From positions 1 through 43,388 of the forward strand of contig CACAGG010000006.1 of the NCBI GenBank assembly GCA_902531985.1: a DNA stretch of 43,388 bases. Reading direction: 5' to 3'. Positions 1-8,706 of this stretch are shown in pieces. Positions within the stretch are counted from its first letter, which is position 1. Each line of letters begins with the position of its first letter. This stretch comes from an uncultured marine group III euryarchaeote. GTDB lineage: Archaea > Thermoplasmatota > Poseidoniia > MGIII > CG-Epi1. The notes below the pieces were generated by a model that was given only the letters and a program-made list of their open reading frames with translations, searched no databases and had not been told where the DNA came from. The translations under genes were made by a program, and so were the position numbers.

Positions 1-831
1 TCAAATTGCATATATGCAATTACAGGAGCTGCACCAATCAATCCAGATATTTTAGAATTATTTCACAAGTTAGACGTTCCATTGTTTGAAGGATACGGAA
101 TGACAGAAACTTCAGCAGGAGCTACAATAGGGCACAAAGGAGCAAACAAGATTGGATCAGTAGGGACAACTTTTGCAGGTGAAATTCGAATACATAATCC
201 TGATGAGCAAGGTAATGGAGAAATCCAATTCCGAGGCCGTCATGTTATGAAAGGTTACTACAAGAATCCTGAAGCTACAGCAGAGACTATGGATGGGGAC
301 TGGTTAAAGTCAGGAGACTTGGGTAAGAAGGATTCGGAAGGTTTTGTTTATGTCACTGGAAGAATAAAGGAAATTTACGTTAATTCTGCAGGTAAAAACA
401 TTGCACCACTTGTTATTGAGGAAACAATGAAATCTATACCGTTAGTATCACAATGTATGTTAGTGGGTGATAATCGCAAATTTTGTAGTGCACTCTTTAC
501 TCTTGACGTAGGTGCTATTCTTAGAGATAAACATGGTTTAGATGGAGCAACCGAAGTTCCTAAGGATCCAAATGAACAGATTGCTAAGTTAGAAGATTTA
601 GGATCAAAATTATCAGATTATACTGAAAGTGCAGAGATACGAGCCGAGATAGATGCTCAAGTTCAGGAATTGAATAAAAAATTCAACAATCCCGAACAAG
701 TTAAGAAATTTACAATTCTTCCAAGAGATTTAAATGTAGATGAAGGTGAATTAACACCTACTTTGAAGATACGTAGAAAGCAAATAAATGAGAATTGGGC
801 TAAAGAAATCGAAGCAATGTATACAGATTAA
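1..831 (+). CDS. Long-chain acyl-CoA synthetase (AMP-forming), C-terminal part
   Basis: The frame is open from base 1, so the N-terminal half, including the P-loop, lies outside the window. About 276 residues remain. It belongs to the AMP-binding (ANL) superfamily, which activates fatty acids to acyl-adenylates and then acyl-CoA. The A5 motif GYGMTETSAG, the hinge region YVTGRIKEIYVNSAGKNI and the C-terminal lysine-containing segment LTPTLKIRRK are all visible. The insert after the hinge (residues counted from the window start, roughly 170-235) matches the FadD15-like long-chain subgroup. The stop codon overlaps the next start by one base, so the two genes are probably co-transcribed. The ATG at 82 is internal (the M of GYGMTET) and not a real start. 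Exact chain-length preference cannot be read from sequence. Confidence 0.9.
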   Translation, partial: SNCIYAITGAAPINPDILELFHKLDVPLFEGYGMTETSAGATIGHKGANKIGSVGTTFAGEIRIHNPDEQGNGEIQFRGRHVMKGYYKNPEATAETMDGDWLKSGDLGKKDSEGFVYVTGRIKEIYVNSAGKNIAPLVIEETMKSIPLVSQCMLVGDNRKFCSALFTLDVGAILRDKHGLDGATEVPKDPNEQIAKLEDLGSKLSDYTESAEIRAEIDAQVQELNKKFNNPEQVKKFTILPRDLNVDEGELTPTLKIRRKQINENWAKEIEAMYTD

Positions 832-1106
832 TGCTTAGATATTCATTTGTAGCAATTAGTATCGTTGCAGTAATTAATTTACTTCTTACTGAAGTTTTTT
901 TAGTTCAAATTTTATTAGCAATATGTGTAGTAATAAGTTTGGGAATAGCCATTATTTGGCCTGAACCTTTACCACCACCTCCACCTCCGGATTTGTGGTC
1001 AGATGCTCCTGAAACAAAAGATCGAGAGACGAAGATTTGTTCAAGCTGCGGAAAAGCAGTAGATAAGAAATGGTCCATGTGTCCTTATTGCTCTAAAAGA
1101 GTGTAA
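831..1106 (+). CDS. Small membrane protein with C-terminal zinc ribbon
   Basis: This 91-residue protein overlaps the acyl-CoA synthetase stop by one base (TAATG), so translation is probably coupled. Residues 1-43 form two closely spaced hydrophobic segments. A proline-rich linker (PLPPPPPPDLW) leads to a zinc ribbon at residues 70-88 with two CxxC knuckles (CSSCGK and CPYC). The architecture is a membrane anchor plus a cytoplasmic zinc ribbon, common among archaeal hypothetical proteins. No enzymatic motif is seen and the function is unknown. The neighbour suggests a membrane lipid or fatty-acid context, but that is inference only. Confidence 0.75.
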   Translation: MLRYSFVAISIVAVINLLLTEVFLVQILLAICVVISLGIAIIWPEPLPPPPPPDLWSDAPETKDRETKICSSCGKAVDKKWSMCPYCSKRV

Positions 1107-1185
1107 AATTTTTTTTGCAAATGACATCTTTCTAGTTCTAAAGAGAGACCTCAATACTTTTATGACGACCATTACATAGCAATTA

Positions 1186-3216
1186 GTGGAAAGATTACGT
1201 GCACTCACTATAGTCGCCATTTTAATTTTCTCGGCTCTTCCAGTTTCGGGTCTTGATGCGCCAGTTTCAGAGGTTCCAGAAATATCAGAAATACCTAAAG
1301 TAAGAGTAAATGCTTGGGAAGATTTGCCTTGGTGGGAAACGACTTCTCGAGATTTGAATAGAAACGGTATTGTAGATTGGTTAGAACAGATTGAGGATGA
1401 GTACAAGGTAGGCGTTCTATATGATGATGAATTAACGGATGATGATTTTCAATTGTTAGATGATATCGGCCTGGATGTCAAATACCACGTTACTATGGTT
1501 AATGGCCTATTACTAGGTTCAGTAAATTCAAGTTTATTTGAAACAATAAGTGACTTACCTGGCGTATTGATGGTTGAGCCTTATGGTAAAGTTGTATTTT
1601 ACGGTGATGTTCAAACACCAGCCATAAAAGCTAGTAATTCTTCAATTTATCCTGTAGGTGCTTGGGATTTAGGATATACTGGTAAGGGTGTCAATGTTGC
1701 AATTGTAGATACAGGTATTGATGATGAGCATCCAGGTCTAGCAGGTAAAGCAGTAGCAGGATATGATGCAGTTTGCACAGATGATCCATTGTGTATGGCC
1801 TCTCTTCAGCAGGATGATGGTTCTTTTGATCCGGATGATCAAAATCAGCATGGCACAGCATGTGCAGGTATGGCAACAAGTAATGGAATTTTACCTAGCG
1901 GTGATTCTTCTAATTTTACAGGTGCAGCACCTGATGCTAATTTGGTAGATGTAAGAATAGGAACTGCGTTTGGCGCAGGTCCTTTTGAGAATTATATAGT
2001 CGAGCAAGAATTTTACGAATCGGCGATGGATGGTCTTAATTGGGTTATTGACAACAAAGATACTGCATGGGCAAGTGCAGACAATGATAGTTATGGAATA
2101 GATATAATTTCATTATCTTGGGGCATAACTTCCCATGAAACTGGAGGTTCAGATGGTTCAGATATGTTTTCCCAAGTGTTAGATGAAGCAACACTAGCTG
2201 GTGTCGTCGTTTCAGTTGCTGCAGGAAATTCAGGTTCAGATAATGACGGCCTATCAGGTATGGGAGCATCCAGTCTTTCGATAACTGTTGGCGCTCTAGA
2301 TGACAAAAACACTATAGAAAGAGAAGATGATGGCATAGCTTCCTATTCTAGCAGAGGTCCACGCCGAGATAATAATGACGGAAATCCGTATGATGAGATG
2401 AAACCTGATGTTTCAGCACCAGGCACTAATATTGTTCAAGCCGAGGCATGCCATGCCAGTGGAGGTGGATGCTACAATAGAATTCCAGGTCAGGATGCAT
2501 CAGATAATGGCTACAGTGGAAGAGGTAGTGGAACTTCTTATGCGGCACCAGCAGTTTCAGGTGTACTCGCATTAATGATTGAGGCGAATCCTGACTTAGA
2601 TCCTCTAGCACTCCGTGAGATTCTACGTTTGACTTCGGAGAGAAAGGAAACCTTGTCTTCAGCCGATGGAGAGGGTGTTGAAGATGGCCTTTGGGCAACA
2701 GCACCAGAATTAGATCCTTATTGGAATCGTCATTTTGGTTGGGGAATGGTGGATGCTCTTGCAGCAGTTGAATCTTCATTATTAAATACAGATACTGATA
2801 ATCTTAATGTTGATTTACAGACTTACATAATTTCTACTCAAACTGGTAGTGAAATTACAACAATTACAGGCCATTCTTGGTCAAGAAGTGGTTCAGTAGA
2901 CAGAATTGAATATAGTGTAGATGGTAAATCTTGGAAACAGGTTAATTATTTACCTAGTTCAAATGAATCTATATACATAGACTGGATAATTTCAATTGCC
3001 GTCAAAGATTTAGATTTTACAGGTGATCACACTGTTTTGATTAGAGCACTGGATAGTAATTCTATGCACTCTATATCAGCTCACACAGATTTTTTTGCAT
3101 ATGGTCAAGTTTCAGAATCATCAGAAGAGAGTTTAGCCCTTTTGGTTGTAGTAGGAGTACTTTTGCTAGTTGGTACTGCCGTATTGGTGTACAGGAAAAA
3201 TTTCCTAAATTCATAA
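1186..3216 (+). CDS. Secreted, membrane-anchored S8 subtilisin-like protease
   Basis: A subtilase of 676 residues starting at GTG. Residues 1-23 are a signal peptide. Residues 75-140 look like an inhibitor-type propeptide ending in GVLMVEPYGK. The catalytic triad is D175 (VDTGID), H222 (HGTACAGMA) and S451 (GTSYAAPAVSG), with oxyanion N348 (AAGNSG). Residues 550-640 form a beta-rich region, and a C-terminal membrane helix at about 646-668 is followed by a basic tail. It should therefore act outside the cell, tethered to the membrane. A WWETT..DLNRNGIVD motif at residues 49-64 recurs in the second protease at 12857. The peptide importer genes begin about 840 bases downstream, consistent with extracellular protein degradation followed by peptide uptake. 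Substrate specificity is not visible. Confidence 0.93.
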   Translation: MERLRALTIVAILIFSALPVSGLDAPVSEVPEISEIPKVRVNAWEDLPWWETTSRDLNRNGIVDWLEQIEDEYKVGVLYDDELTDDDFQLLDDIGLDVKYHVTMVNGLLLGSVNSSLFETISDLPGVLMVEPYGKVVFYGDVQTPAIKASNSSIYPVGAWDLGYTGKGVNVAIVDTGIDDEHPGLAGKAVAGYDAVCTDDPLCMASLQQDDGSFDPDDQNQHGTACAGMATSNGILPSGDSSNFTGAAPDANLVDVRIGTAFGAGPFENYIVEQEFYESAMDGLNWVIDNKDTAWASADNDSYGIDIISLSWGITSHETGGSDGSDMFSQVLDEATLAGVVVSVAAGNSGSDNDGLSGMGASSLSITVGALDDKNTIEREDDGIASYSSRGPRRDNNDGNPYDEMKPDVSAPGTNIVQAEACHASGGGCYNRIPGQDASDNGYSGRGSGTSYAAPAVSGVLALMIEANPDLDPLALREILRLTSERKETLSSADGEGVEDGLWATAPELDPYWNRHFGWGMVDALAAVESSLLNTDTDNLNVDLQTYIISTQTGSEITTITGHSWSRSGSVDRIEYSVDGKSWKQVNYLPSSNESIYIDWIISIAVKDLDFTGDHTVLIRALDSNSMHSISAHTDFFAYGQVSESSEESLALLVVVGVLLLVGTAVLVYRKNFLNS

Positions 3217-3261
3217 AGAGTCTTAGGTAAGTCTTAAATCTATCAATTAAAGTGGAATGCT

Positions 3262-4059
3262 GTGCAATTTCCCTTATTATCAAAAATTGGTGTAGCTCTT
3301 GTCGTACTAGGGATATTGGTTTACATGGTTATTTTCCCGTCATTTATGGCTATAGATGGTAAGGCCTTTTCAAATCAATTAGACGTAGATGCCAATGGCA
3401 TTGAGACCTTTGGAAATTATGACTCAGGAGATTATGTAGTAATTATTGATACAATCTCAAGGATGCAATTTGATGCAGGCCAAACTTTTGTTTGGGTTGA
3501 ATCAATTGGTAATACAGACAGCGATGTAAGATTTATTTTTTCACAAGATTTAAGAGATGATTTTGGAGTAGGCAGTAAAGTAGTGATTACTTTTGAAGTA
3601 GAAACTAGCGGCCAATCCGAATCAGTAGTAAATGAGAAAATTAGTACTAGACCTTCTACTATGTATGATTACATGTCCCTTATTTTAACAATCGCAGGAT
3701 TTGGATTGACTGTGTTTGGTTTTGTTAAGGCAAGGCGTCAACCGTCGCAGCCAGTTTTGGACGACTGGGGCGCTCCTGTGGCCCCAGTAGCACCTCCTGC
3801 ACCAATTGCCCCACTTCCTTCGATAGCACCAGGAGCGCCACCATCTCAACCACAAGCTCCACCTAGTATGGCCGCAATTCCTGAAACTCCAGTAGCTCCA
3901 CCCCCAGCAGCTCCTTCTACAATGACTATTACAGTTCCCCCAGGAGTTTTGCCTGGCCAAGTTCTTACAGTTACTATGCCAAATGGGCAGGTAGTAAATG
4001 TTCAAGTTCCTCCTGGTAGCGTACCAGGTTCACAATTCACAATATCGGTGACACAATGA
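3262..4059 (+). CDS. Two-helix membrane protein with proline/alanine-rich linker and small beta domain
   Basis: This 265-residue protein begins at GTG; a TTAAAT element lies about 26 bases upstream. A membrane helix at about residues 8-30 is followed by an extracellular-type beta-rich domain (31-130), a second helix (about 138-156), a long Pro/Ala linker (165-220), and a C-terminal domain with repeated VPPG units (VPPGVLPGQ, then VPPGSVPGS) and Gly-Gln turns. If both helices span the membrane, the C-terminal domain is cytoplasmic. It overlaps the binding-protein gene by four bases (ATGA), which links it to the peptide importer operon. No catalytic motif is recognised. A role in assembling or anchoring the transporter is possible but only inferred from position. 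Confidence 0.75.
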   Translation: MQFPLLSKIGVALVVLGILVYMVIFPSFMAIDGKAFSNQLDVDANGIETFGNYDSGDYVVIIDTISRMQFDAGQTFVWVESIGNTDSDVRFIFSQDLRDDFGVGSKVVITFEVETSGQSESVVNEKISTRPSTMYDYMSLILTIAGFGLTVFGFVKARRQPSQPVLDDWGAPVAPVAPPAPIAPLPSIAPGAPPSQPQAPPSMAAIPETPVAPPPAAPSTMTITVPPGVLPGQVLTVTMPNGQVVNVQVPPGSVPGSQFTISVTQ

Positions 4060-6413
4060 AAAAAAGTTTCAAGAAACTAAGCTCGCTGGCCATTGTAGGC
4101 CTCCTCCTATTCACAGGTTGTATTGGTACTGAAGAAGCAATAGGTCAAAATCGAGATCCAATTGCAGTAGTAGACGTCTCGACAGGTTTTAGAGTTGTTG
4201 AACTTAATGATCAAATTCAATTCGATGCCTCAGCTTCAGTAGATGAAGATGGCACTATTGTTTCCTACCTATGGGACTTTGGTGATGGCACTACTTCTAC
4301 GAATAAGATGGCAATACACCAATATCAAAACCCAGGAGATTACATTGTTTCCTTATCAGTTACTGATGATAAGGGTGCAGTAGGCAATAATGACCAAGGG
4401 TTGACTTACATTACAGTATTACACGGCGCAGTTAACGAGGGGACAGGTGTTCCCCATGCAATAATCTCAGTAAAAGCATCAGTTGTTGCTCCAGGAACAA
4501 GTGTAGATTTTGATGGAGGAGGTTCTTGGGCATGGCTTGAAGATGATGAAGGCGATTGGTCAACTTCTAACGATGCAGTTACGTCTTGGTCATGGGATTT
4601 TGATGATGGTGAGACAAGCGATGGAGTCGAAGTTTCACATACCTTTGGTGTTTCAGGCGGTTTTTCAAGTTTTTCAACTATAGGAAGTTATTGTGTCAAG
4701 TTAACAGTTACTAGTGAGCAAAATGTACCTGACACAGTTTATCGAACAATTAGAGTAATATCTGACCAGGAATCTGATTCTAAGTCACCAGATCCTAAAG
4801 TTTATACTTCAGTCAGTATTGGAGATCCTAGAACCTTAGACCCTGCTGAAGCATACGATTCAGCTAGTGGTGGTGTTTTGTCTAATACATATGAAACACT
4901 TGTTTTTTATGATCGAGATAAGGAAGATGTTTTAATTCCAGTTCTAGCGACTGAAGTTCCATCTGTTTCAAATGGTGGTATTTCTCCAGATGGTTTAACT
5001 TATACATTTAACATTAGGCAAGGAGTCACTTTCCATGACGGTTCAGAAATGACAGCAGAGGATGTTGTATTCTCAATCAACAGACTTCTTGTGATGGGTT
5101 TGGGCCCTTCTTGGATGTATTCTGAGCTTCTTGACACGGCTGATGAAAATGGCGATGGAATAGTAGACAGCATTACTCAAATTGATCAATTTACAGTCCA
5201 ATTCCAACTTAAGGAAGCAGCGCCTAGATTTTTGGCAATTATGGCTTACACAGCAGGATCAATTGTCTCTAAGGATTGGGTGAGTAGCAAAGGTTGTGCT
5301 TATCCAGTAGAAGGAGTTCAATGTACTGCAATTCAGAAAGAAGTTTTGGGAACTGGCCCTTACATGATGAATGAAGATTATGGAGGTAAATGGGTTCCTG
5401 AACAATTTGTTTTAATGCAATATTATCCAAATTATTGGAGAGGTTGGACAGATAATGAGAGACAATCGCACGGCATAACTGCTAAAGGATTTATTGAAAC
5501 CGTTTTACTAAAGAAGAACAACGATCAAGGAGCTAGATTATTAGAATTGAAATCTGGTAATGCAGATTCAGTATACGTTGAACCTAATTTTGTCGATGAA
5601 GCTTTGACCTATGACAATATTGATTACAAATCTAATTTGCCTTCAATGACAATGATTCAAATGTCATTTAATCATAATATATCGAATCATGAAGGTTCAG
5701 CACCATCTAGTGATTTCTTTACTGATGTTGATGTTCGTAAGGGATTTTGTTATTCATTCGATTATGATACTTTTATTAGAGACGTAGTAGATAATAGAGG
5801 TAAGCAACCCACAGGTCCTATTCCAGAGGGATTGTTAGGATATAATCCTAATGGACCAAAATACACATATGATTTGAATATGGCTGAAATGCATTTCAAG
5901 GAAGCAGGTGTCTGGGACGATGGCTTCAGTATTTCGGCATACTACAATCTAGGTAATGATGTTAGACTTGAAGGTCTGCTGTTATTAGAAAATTCAATAG
6001 AATCTTTGAATCCTAATTTTAACATTGAAGTTGTTGGCTTAGAATGGCCTTTATTCCTTGATAAGCTCAGAACACGAGAAATTCCCTTCTTTATGCTTGG
6101 TTGGGGCGCCGATTATTCCGATCCTCATAATTTTGCTCACCCCTTCTTGCATGGTGCAGAAGGCTATTATCCTTCAAACTATCTTGGATTCCAGTACGAT
6201 GACATTGATGATTTAATTATGGAAGCTGCAGCAGAATCAGACGCATCAACTAGAGAAAGTATGTATTTTGAGTTAGCTGAATTAGAGCATGACAAAGCGC
6301 TTCACATATGGGTTTATCAACCAGTAAGTTACAGAATTGTAAAGGATTGGGTTAATGGTTGGTATCATAATATGATGCATGGTACGCTGTATTATACAAT
6401 CAGTAAAAGTTAG
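4056..6413 (+). CDS. Peptide-binding lipoprotein (SBP family 5) with two N-terminal PKD domains
   Basis: A solute-binding protein of 785 residues for a dipeptide/oligopeptide ABC importer. Residues 1-22 are a lipoprotein signal with lipobox LFTGC, so the mature protein should be lipid-anchored at C22. Two PKD beta-sandwich domains follow, at about 34-121 (WDFGDG motif) and 134-232 (WDFDDG motif). The SBP_bac_5 domain runs from about 249 to the end, with typical features such as VSIGDPRTLDPA near its start and GVTFHDGSEMTAEDVVFS. Family members are usually 500-600 residues, and the PKD pair explains the extra length. The fused permease and two ATPases follow on the same strand. PKD domains might extend the binding domain from the cell surface or bind polymer; that is inference. 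Confidence 0.93.
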   Translation: MKKSFKKLSSLAIVGLLLFTGCIGTEEAIGQNRDPIAVVDVSTGFRVVELNDQIQFDASASVDEDGTIVSYLWDFGDGTTSTNKMAIHQYQNPGDYIVSLSVTDDKGAVGNNDQGLTYITVLHGAVNEGTGVPHAIISVKASVVAPGTSVDFDGGGSWAWLEDDEGDWSTSNDAVTSWSWDFDDGETSDGVEVSHTFGVSGGFSSFSTIGSYCVKLTVTSEQNVPDTVYRTIRVISDQESDSKSPDPKVYTSVSIGDPRTLDPAEAYDSASGGVLSNTYETLVFYDRDKEDVLIPVLATEVPSVSNGGISPDGLTYTFNIRQGVTFHDGSEMTAEDVVFSINRLLVMGLGPSWMYSELLDTADENGDGIVDSITQIDQFTVQFQLKEAAPRFLAIMAYTAGSIVSKDWVSSKGCAYPVEGVQCTAIQKEVLGTGPYMMNEDYGGKWVPEQFVLMQYYPNYWRGWTDNERQSHGITAKGFIETVLLKKNNDQGARLLELKSGNADSVYVEPNFVDEALTYDNIDYKSNLPSMTMIQMSFNHNISNHEGSAPSSDFFTDVDVRKGFCYSFDYDTFIRDVVDNRGKQPTGPIPEGLLGYNPNGPKYTYDLNMAEMHFKEAGVWDDGFSISAYYNLGNDVRLEGLLLLENSIESLNPNFNIEVVGLEWPLFLDKLRTREIPFFMLGWGADYSDPHNFAHPFLHGAEGYYPSNYLGFQYDDIDDLIMEAAAESDASTRESMYFELAELEHDKALHIWVYQPVSYRIVKDWVNGWYHNMMHGTLYYTISKS

Positions 6414-6450
6414 ACACGTTTACCTTAAGTAAAACTCTCCTTGGCAAGAA

Positions 6451-8706
6451 GTGAAGCTTTGGGTCTATGTTCTAAGGAGATTAGCACTCACAATTCCTGT
6501 GATGTTAGGAGTTACTTTCATCACTTTCTTTTTATCATTGCAGATGGGTGATCCTTTAGCAGCATATGTTACAGAAAGGACTACCGATGAGCAGTATGAT
6601 ATGCTGGCTGAAAAGCATGGTGTAAATGAGCCACTTCCAGTTAGATATACAGCTTATCTAAGGAGCATAATAACGTTTGATTGGGGGTATTCTCAAATTG
6701 CAATGGATGATGTATCTAATGCTCTTCGAGACAAATTTGCAGCAACATTGGAACTTTCAATTTTAGCATTCATAGTAGCTGTAGCTACAGCAGTTCCTTT
6801 GGGTATTTTTTCATCGATAAGACAGAATAAGTGGGAGGATCATGGAATTAGATTATTTGCCTTGATGGGTTCAGCCATTCCTATTTTTTGGCTGGCACTT
6901 TTCTTACAATTTATGGCTGCGACTTACACAGATTGGGAAATTTCACAAAGAGTAGATGCTAAGCTTTGGTACACAGAACCTACTCAAATTGATACTCCAA
7001 CTAATTTCCTTTTAATTGATGCGATTGCAGCAGGTTCTTGGATTCATTTTAAAGACGCTTTACAGCATATGATTCTTCCAGCGACAGTTTTAGCTTACGG
7101 TTCGATGGCCACTATTATAAGACTAATGCGAGGTAATATGCTAGATGTTCTTGGCCAAGATTACATACGAACTGCTAAATCTAAAGGATTAACTGAAAAG
7201 CAAGTTACATACAAGCATGGCGCACCCAATGCGATGATACCCACTACAACAATATTGGGCATGGGTTTTGCAGGATTAATCAATGGTTCAGTTTTGACTG
7301 AAACAATTTTCACTTGGCCAGGTTTAGGTTCTTGGGCAATTACAGCTATGCGCAGTATGGATATTTCAGCGATTTTAGCATATACCTTATTTTCAGCCTT
7401 TTTGTATATTATTGCAAATTTGATTGTTGATATTTTATATGCATTTTTAGATCCAAGAGTTGAATTAGGCGGTCACTTGAGTATTGCAGAAATTGCAATA
7501 GTTTCAGTATCCATTCTGATGCTGATTATTACTTATTTTAGTATAAGTGTTGCAGTTTGGTTTGGATCTTTCATACTTCTTGCGTTTATCATTCTTACAG
7601 TTTATTCAATAGTACATCGTTTCATAAAAAATCCTGGTGATCTGTGGGTGTTATTCTTATTTTTAGGAACTTCGTTTATTGTTTGGTCAATTTTATCAGA
7701 TTATTTCATGACGATTATTTATATTTCTTCAATTATTTATGTATTATACTTATTATACAATCGGGAAAATGTAAGTGAAAATTTAGGACCTAAATTTGAT
7801 GAATTTAAGAGAGCACTCTATCAAATTAAGAAAAATCCGTTGACTATTTTAGGTTTGTTTTTAGTCCTTTCTCTCCTTTCTATCGCACTTTTTGCTCCTT
7901 GGCTTGCTCCGCCCTCAGAAACTCAAAGAGACCCTATGAGAATGGAAGAACATTTTGAATTTAACCAGCAGAGAAATTTCCAGCCACCTTGTTATTTTTC
8001 ATGTACTGCAGATTCAGGAGAAGTCGATGGCTACGTATTAGGAAGTACAGACAGAGGTTATGACATATATTACGGAATAGTATGGGGCAGTCGCACTTCG
8101 TTGGATGTTGCAGTTAAGGTTGTTTTCACAGGGACATTTATTGCAGTTGCAATAGGTGCAGTTTCAGGATATTATGGTGGGAGAGTTGACGACGTTATCA
8201 TGAGGATAACTGACGTATTCATTGCTATCCCTGGATTAGTTTTAGCCTTAGCCATTATTGCAGTTACTGAGGATAATTCTATCGAGATGCTGATGTATGC
8301 ATTGATTATAGTGTGGTGGCCAGGTTTTACGAGGATAATTAGGGCCGAGGCCTTGAGGATTAGAAATCTACCCTATATTGAGGCGGCAAAAGCAGCAGGA
8401 GCTTCAGATTTCAGAATAATATTTATGCATATTATTCCCAATTGCATAACTTCGATCATAGTCATTGCAACCATGGATATGGGTGGTATTGTACTCTCAT
8501 TAGCTGCTTTAGGTTTCCTTGGATTTGGAGGTGGCCCAGACCTTGCTGAGTGGGGTAAATTAGTTTCATTTGGTCAAGACGATATGTTGCTTGGGTCTTG
8601 GTGGGGATTCTTTTTCCCTGGACTAGCTGTAGCTTTGTGGGCTTTAGGCTTTTATTTATTAGGCGATGGAATTAGGGATATTTTAGATCCTAAACAGAGG
8701 AATTAA
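6451..8706 (+). CDS. Fused DppB-DppC peptide ABC transporter permease
   Basis: One polypeptide of 751 residues holds both permease subunits of a peptide importer, which are normally separate proteins of about 300-330 residues. Residues 1-340 match DppB/OppB: MKLWVYVLRRLALTIPVMLG start, EAA-loop region RTAKSKGLTEKQV at about 240, and end ILYAFLDPRVELGG. Residues about 451-751 match DppC/OppC: FAPWLAPP near the start, EAAKAAGASDF EAA loop at about 644, and end LGDGIRDILDPKQ. Between them, residues 342-450 contain about four further hydrophobic helices. An even number would keep the DppC half in its normal orientation. It starts at GTG and overlaps the ATPase gene by one base. A single stop codon at the end and an intact frame argue against a sequencing artefact. 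Confidence 0.93.
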   Translation: MKLWVYVLRRLALTIPVMLGVTFITFFLSLQMGDPLAAYVTERTTDEQYDMLAEKHGVNEPLPVRYTAYLRSIITFDWGYSQIAMDDVSNALRDKFAATLELSILAFIVAVATAVPLGIFSSIRQNKWEDHGIRLFALMGSAIPIFWLALFLQFMAATYTDWEISQRVDAKLWYTEPTQIDTPTNFLLIDAIAAGSWIHFKDALQHMILPATVLAYGSMATIIRLMRGNMLDVLGQDYIRTAKSKGLTEKQVTYKHGAPNAMIPTTTILGMGFAGLINGSVLTETIFTWPGLGSWAITAMRSMDISAILAYTLFSAFLYIIANLIVDILYAFLDPRVELGGHLSIAEIAIVSVSILMLIITYFSISVAVWFGSFILLAFIILTVYSIVHRFIKNPGDLWVLFLFLGTSFIVWSILSDYFMTIIYISSIIYVLYLLYNRENVSENLGPKFDEFKRALYQIKKNPLTILGLFLVLSLLSIALFAPWLAPPSETQRDPMRMEEHFEFNQQRNFQPPCYFSCTADSGEVDGYVLGSTDRGYDIYYGIVWGSRTSLDVAVKVVFTGTFIAVAIGAVSGYYGGRVDDVIMRITDVFIAIPGLVLALAIIAVTEDNSIEMLMYALIIVWWPGFTRIIRAEALRIRNLPYIEAAKAAGASDFRIIFMHIIPNCITSIIVIATMDMGGIVLSLAALGFLGFGGGPDLAEWGKLVSFGQDDMLLGSWWGFFFPGLAVALWALGFYLLGDGIRDILDPKQRN

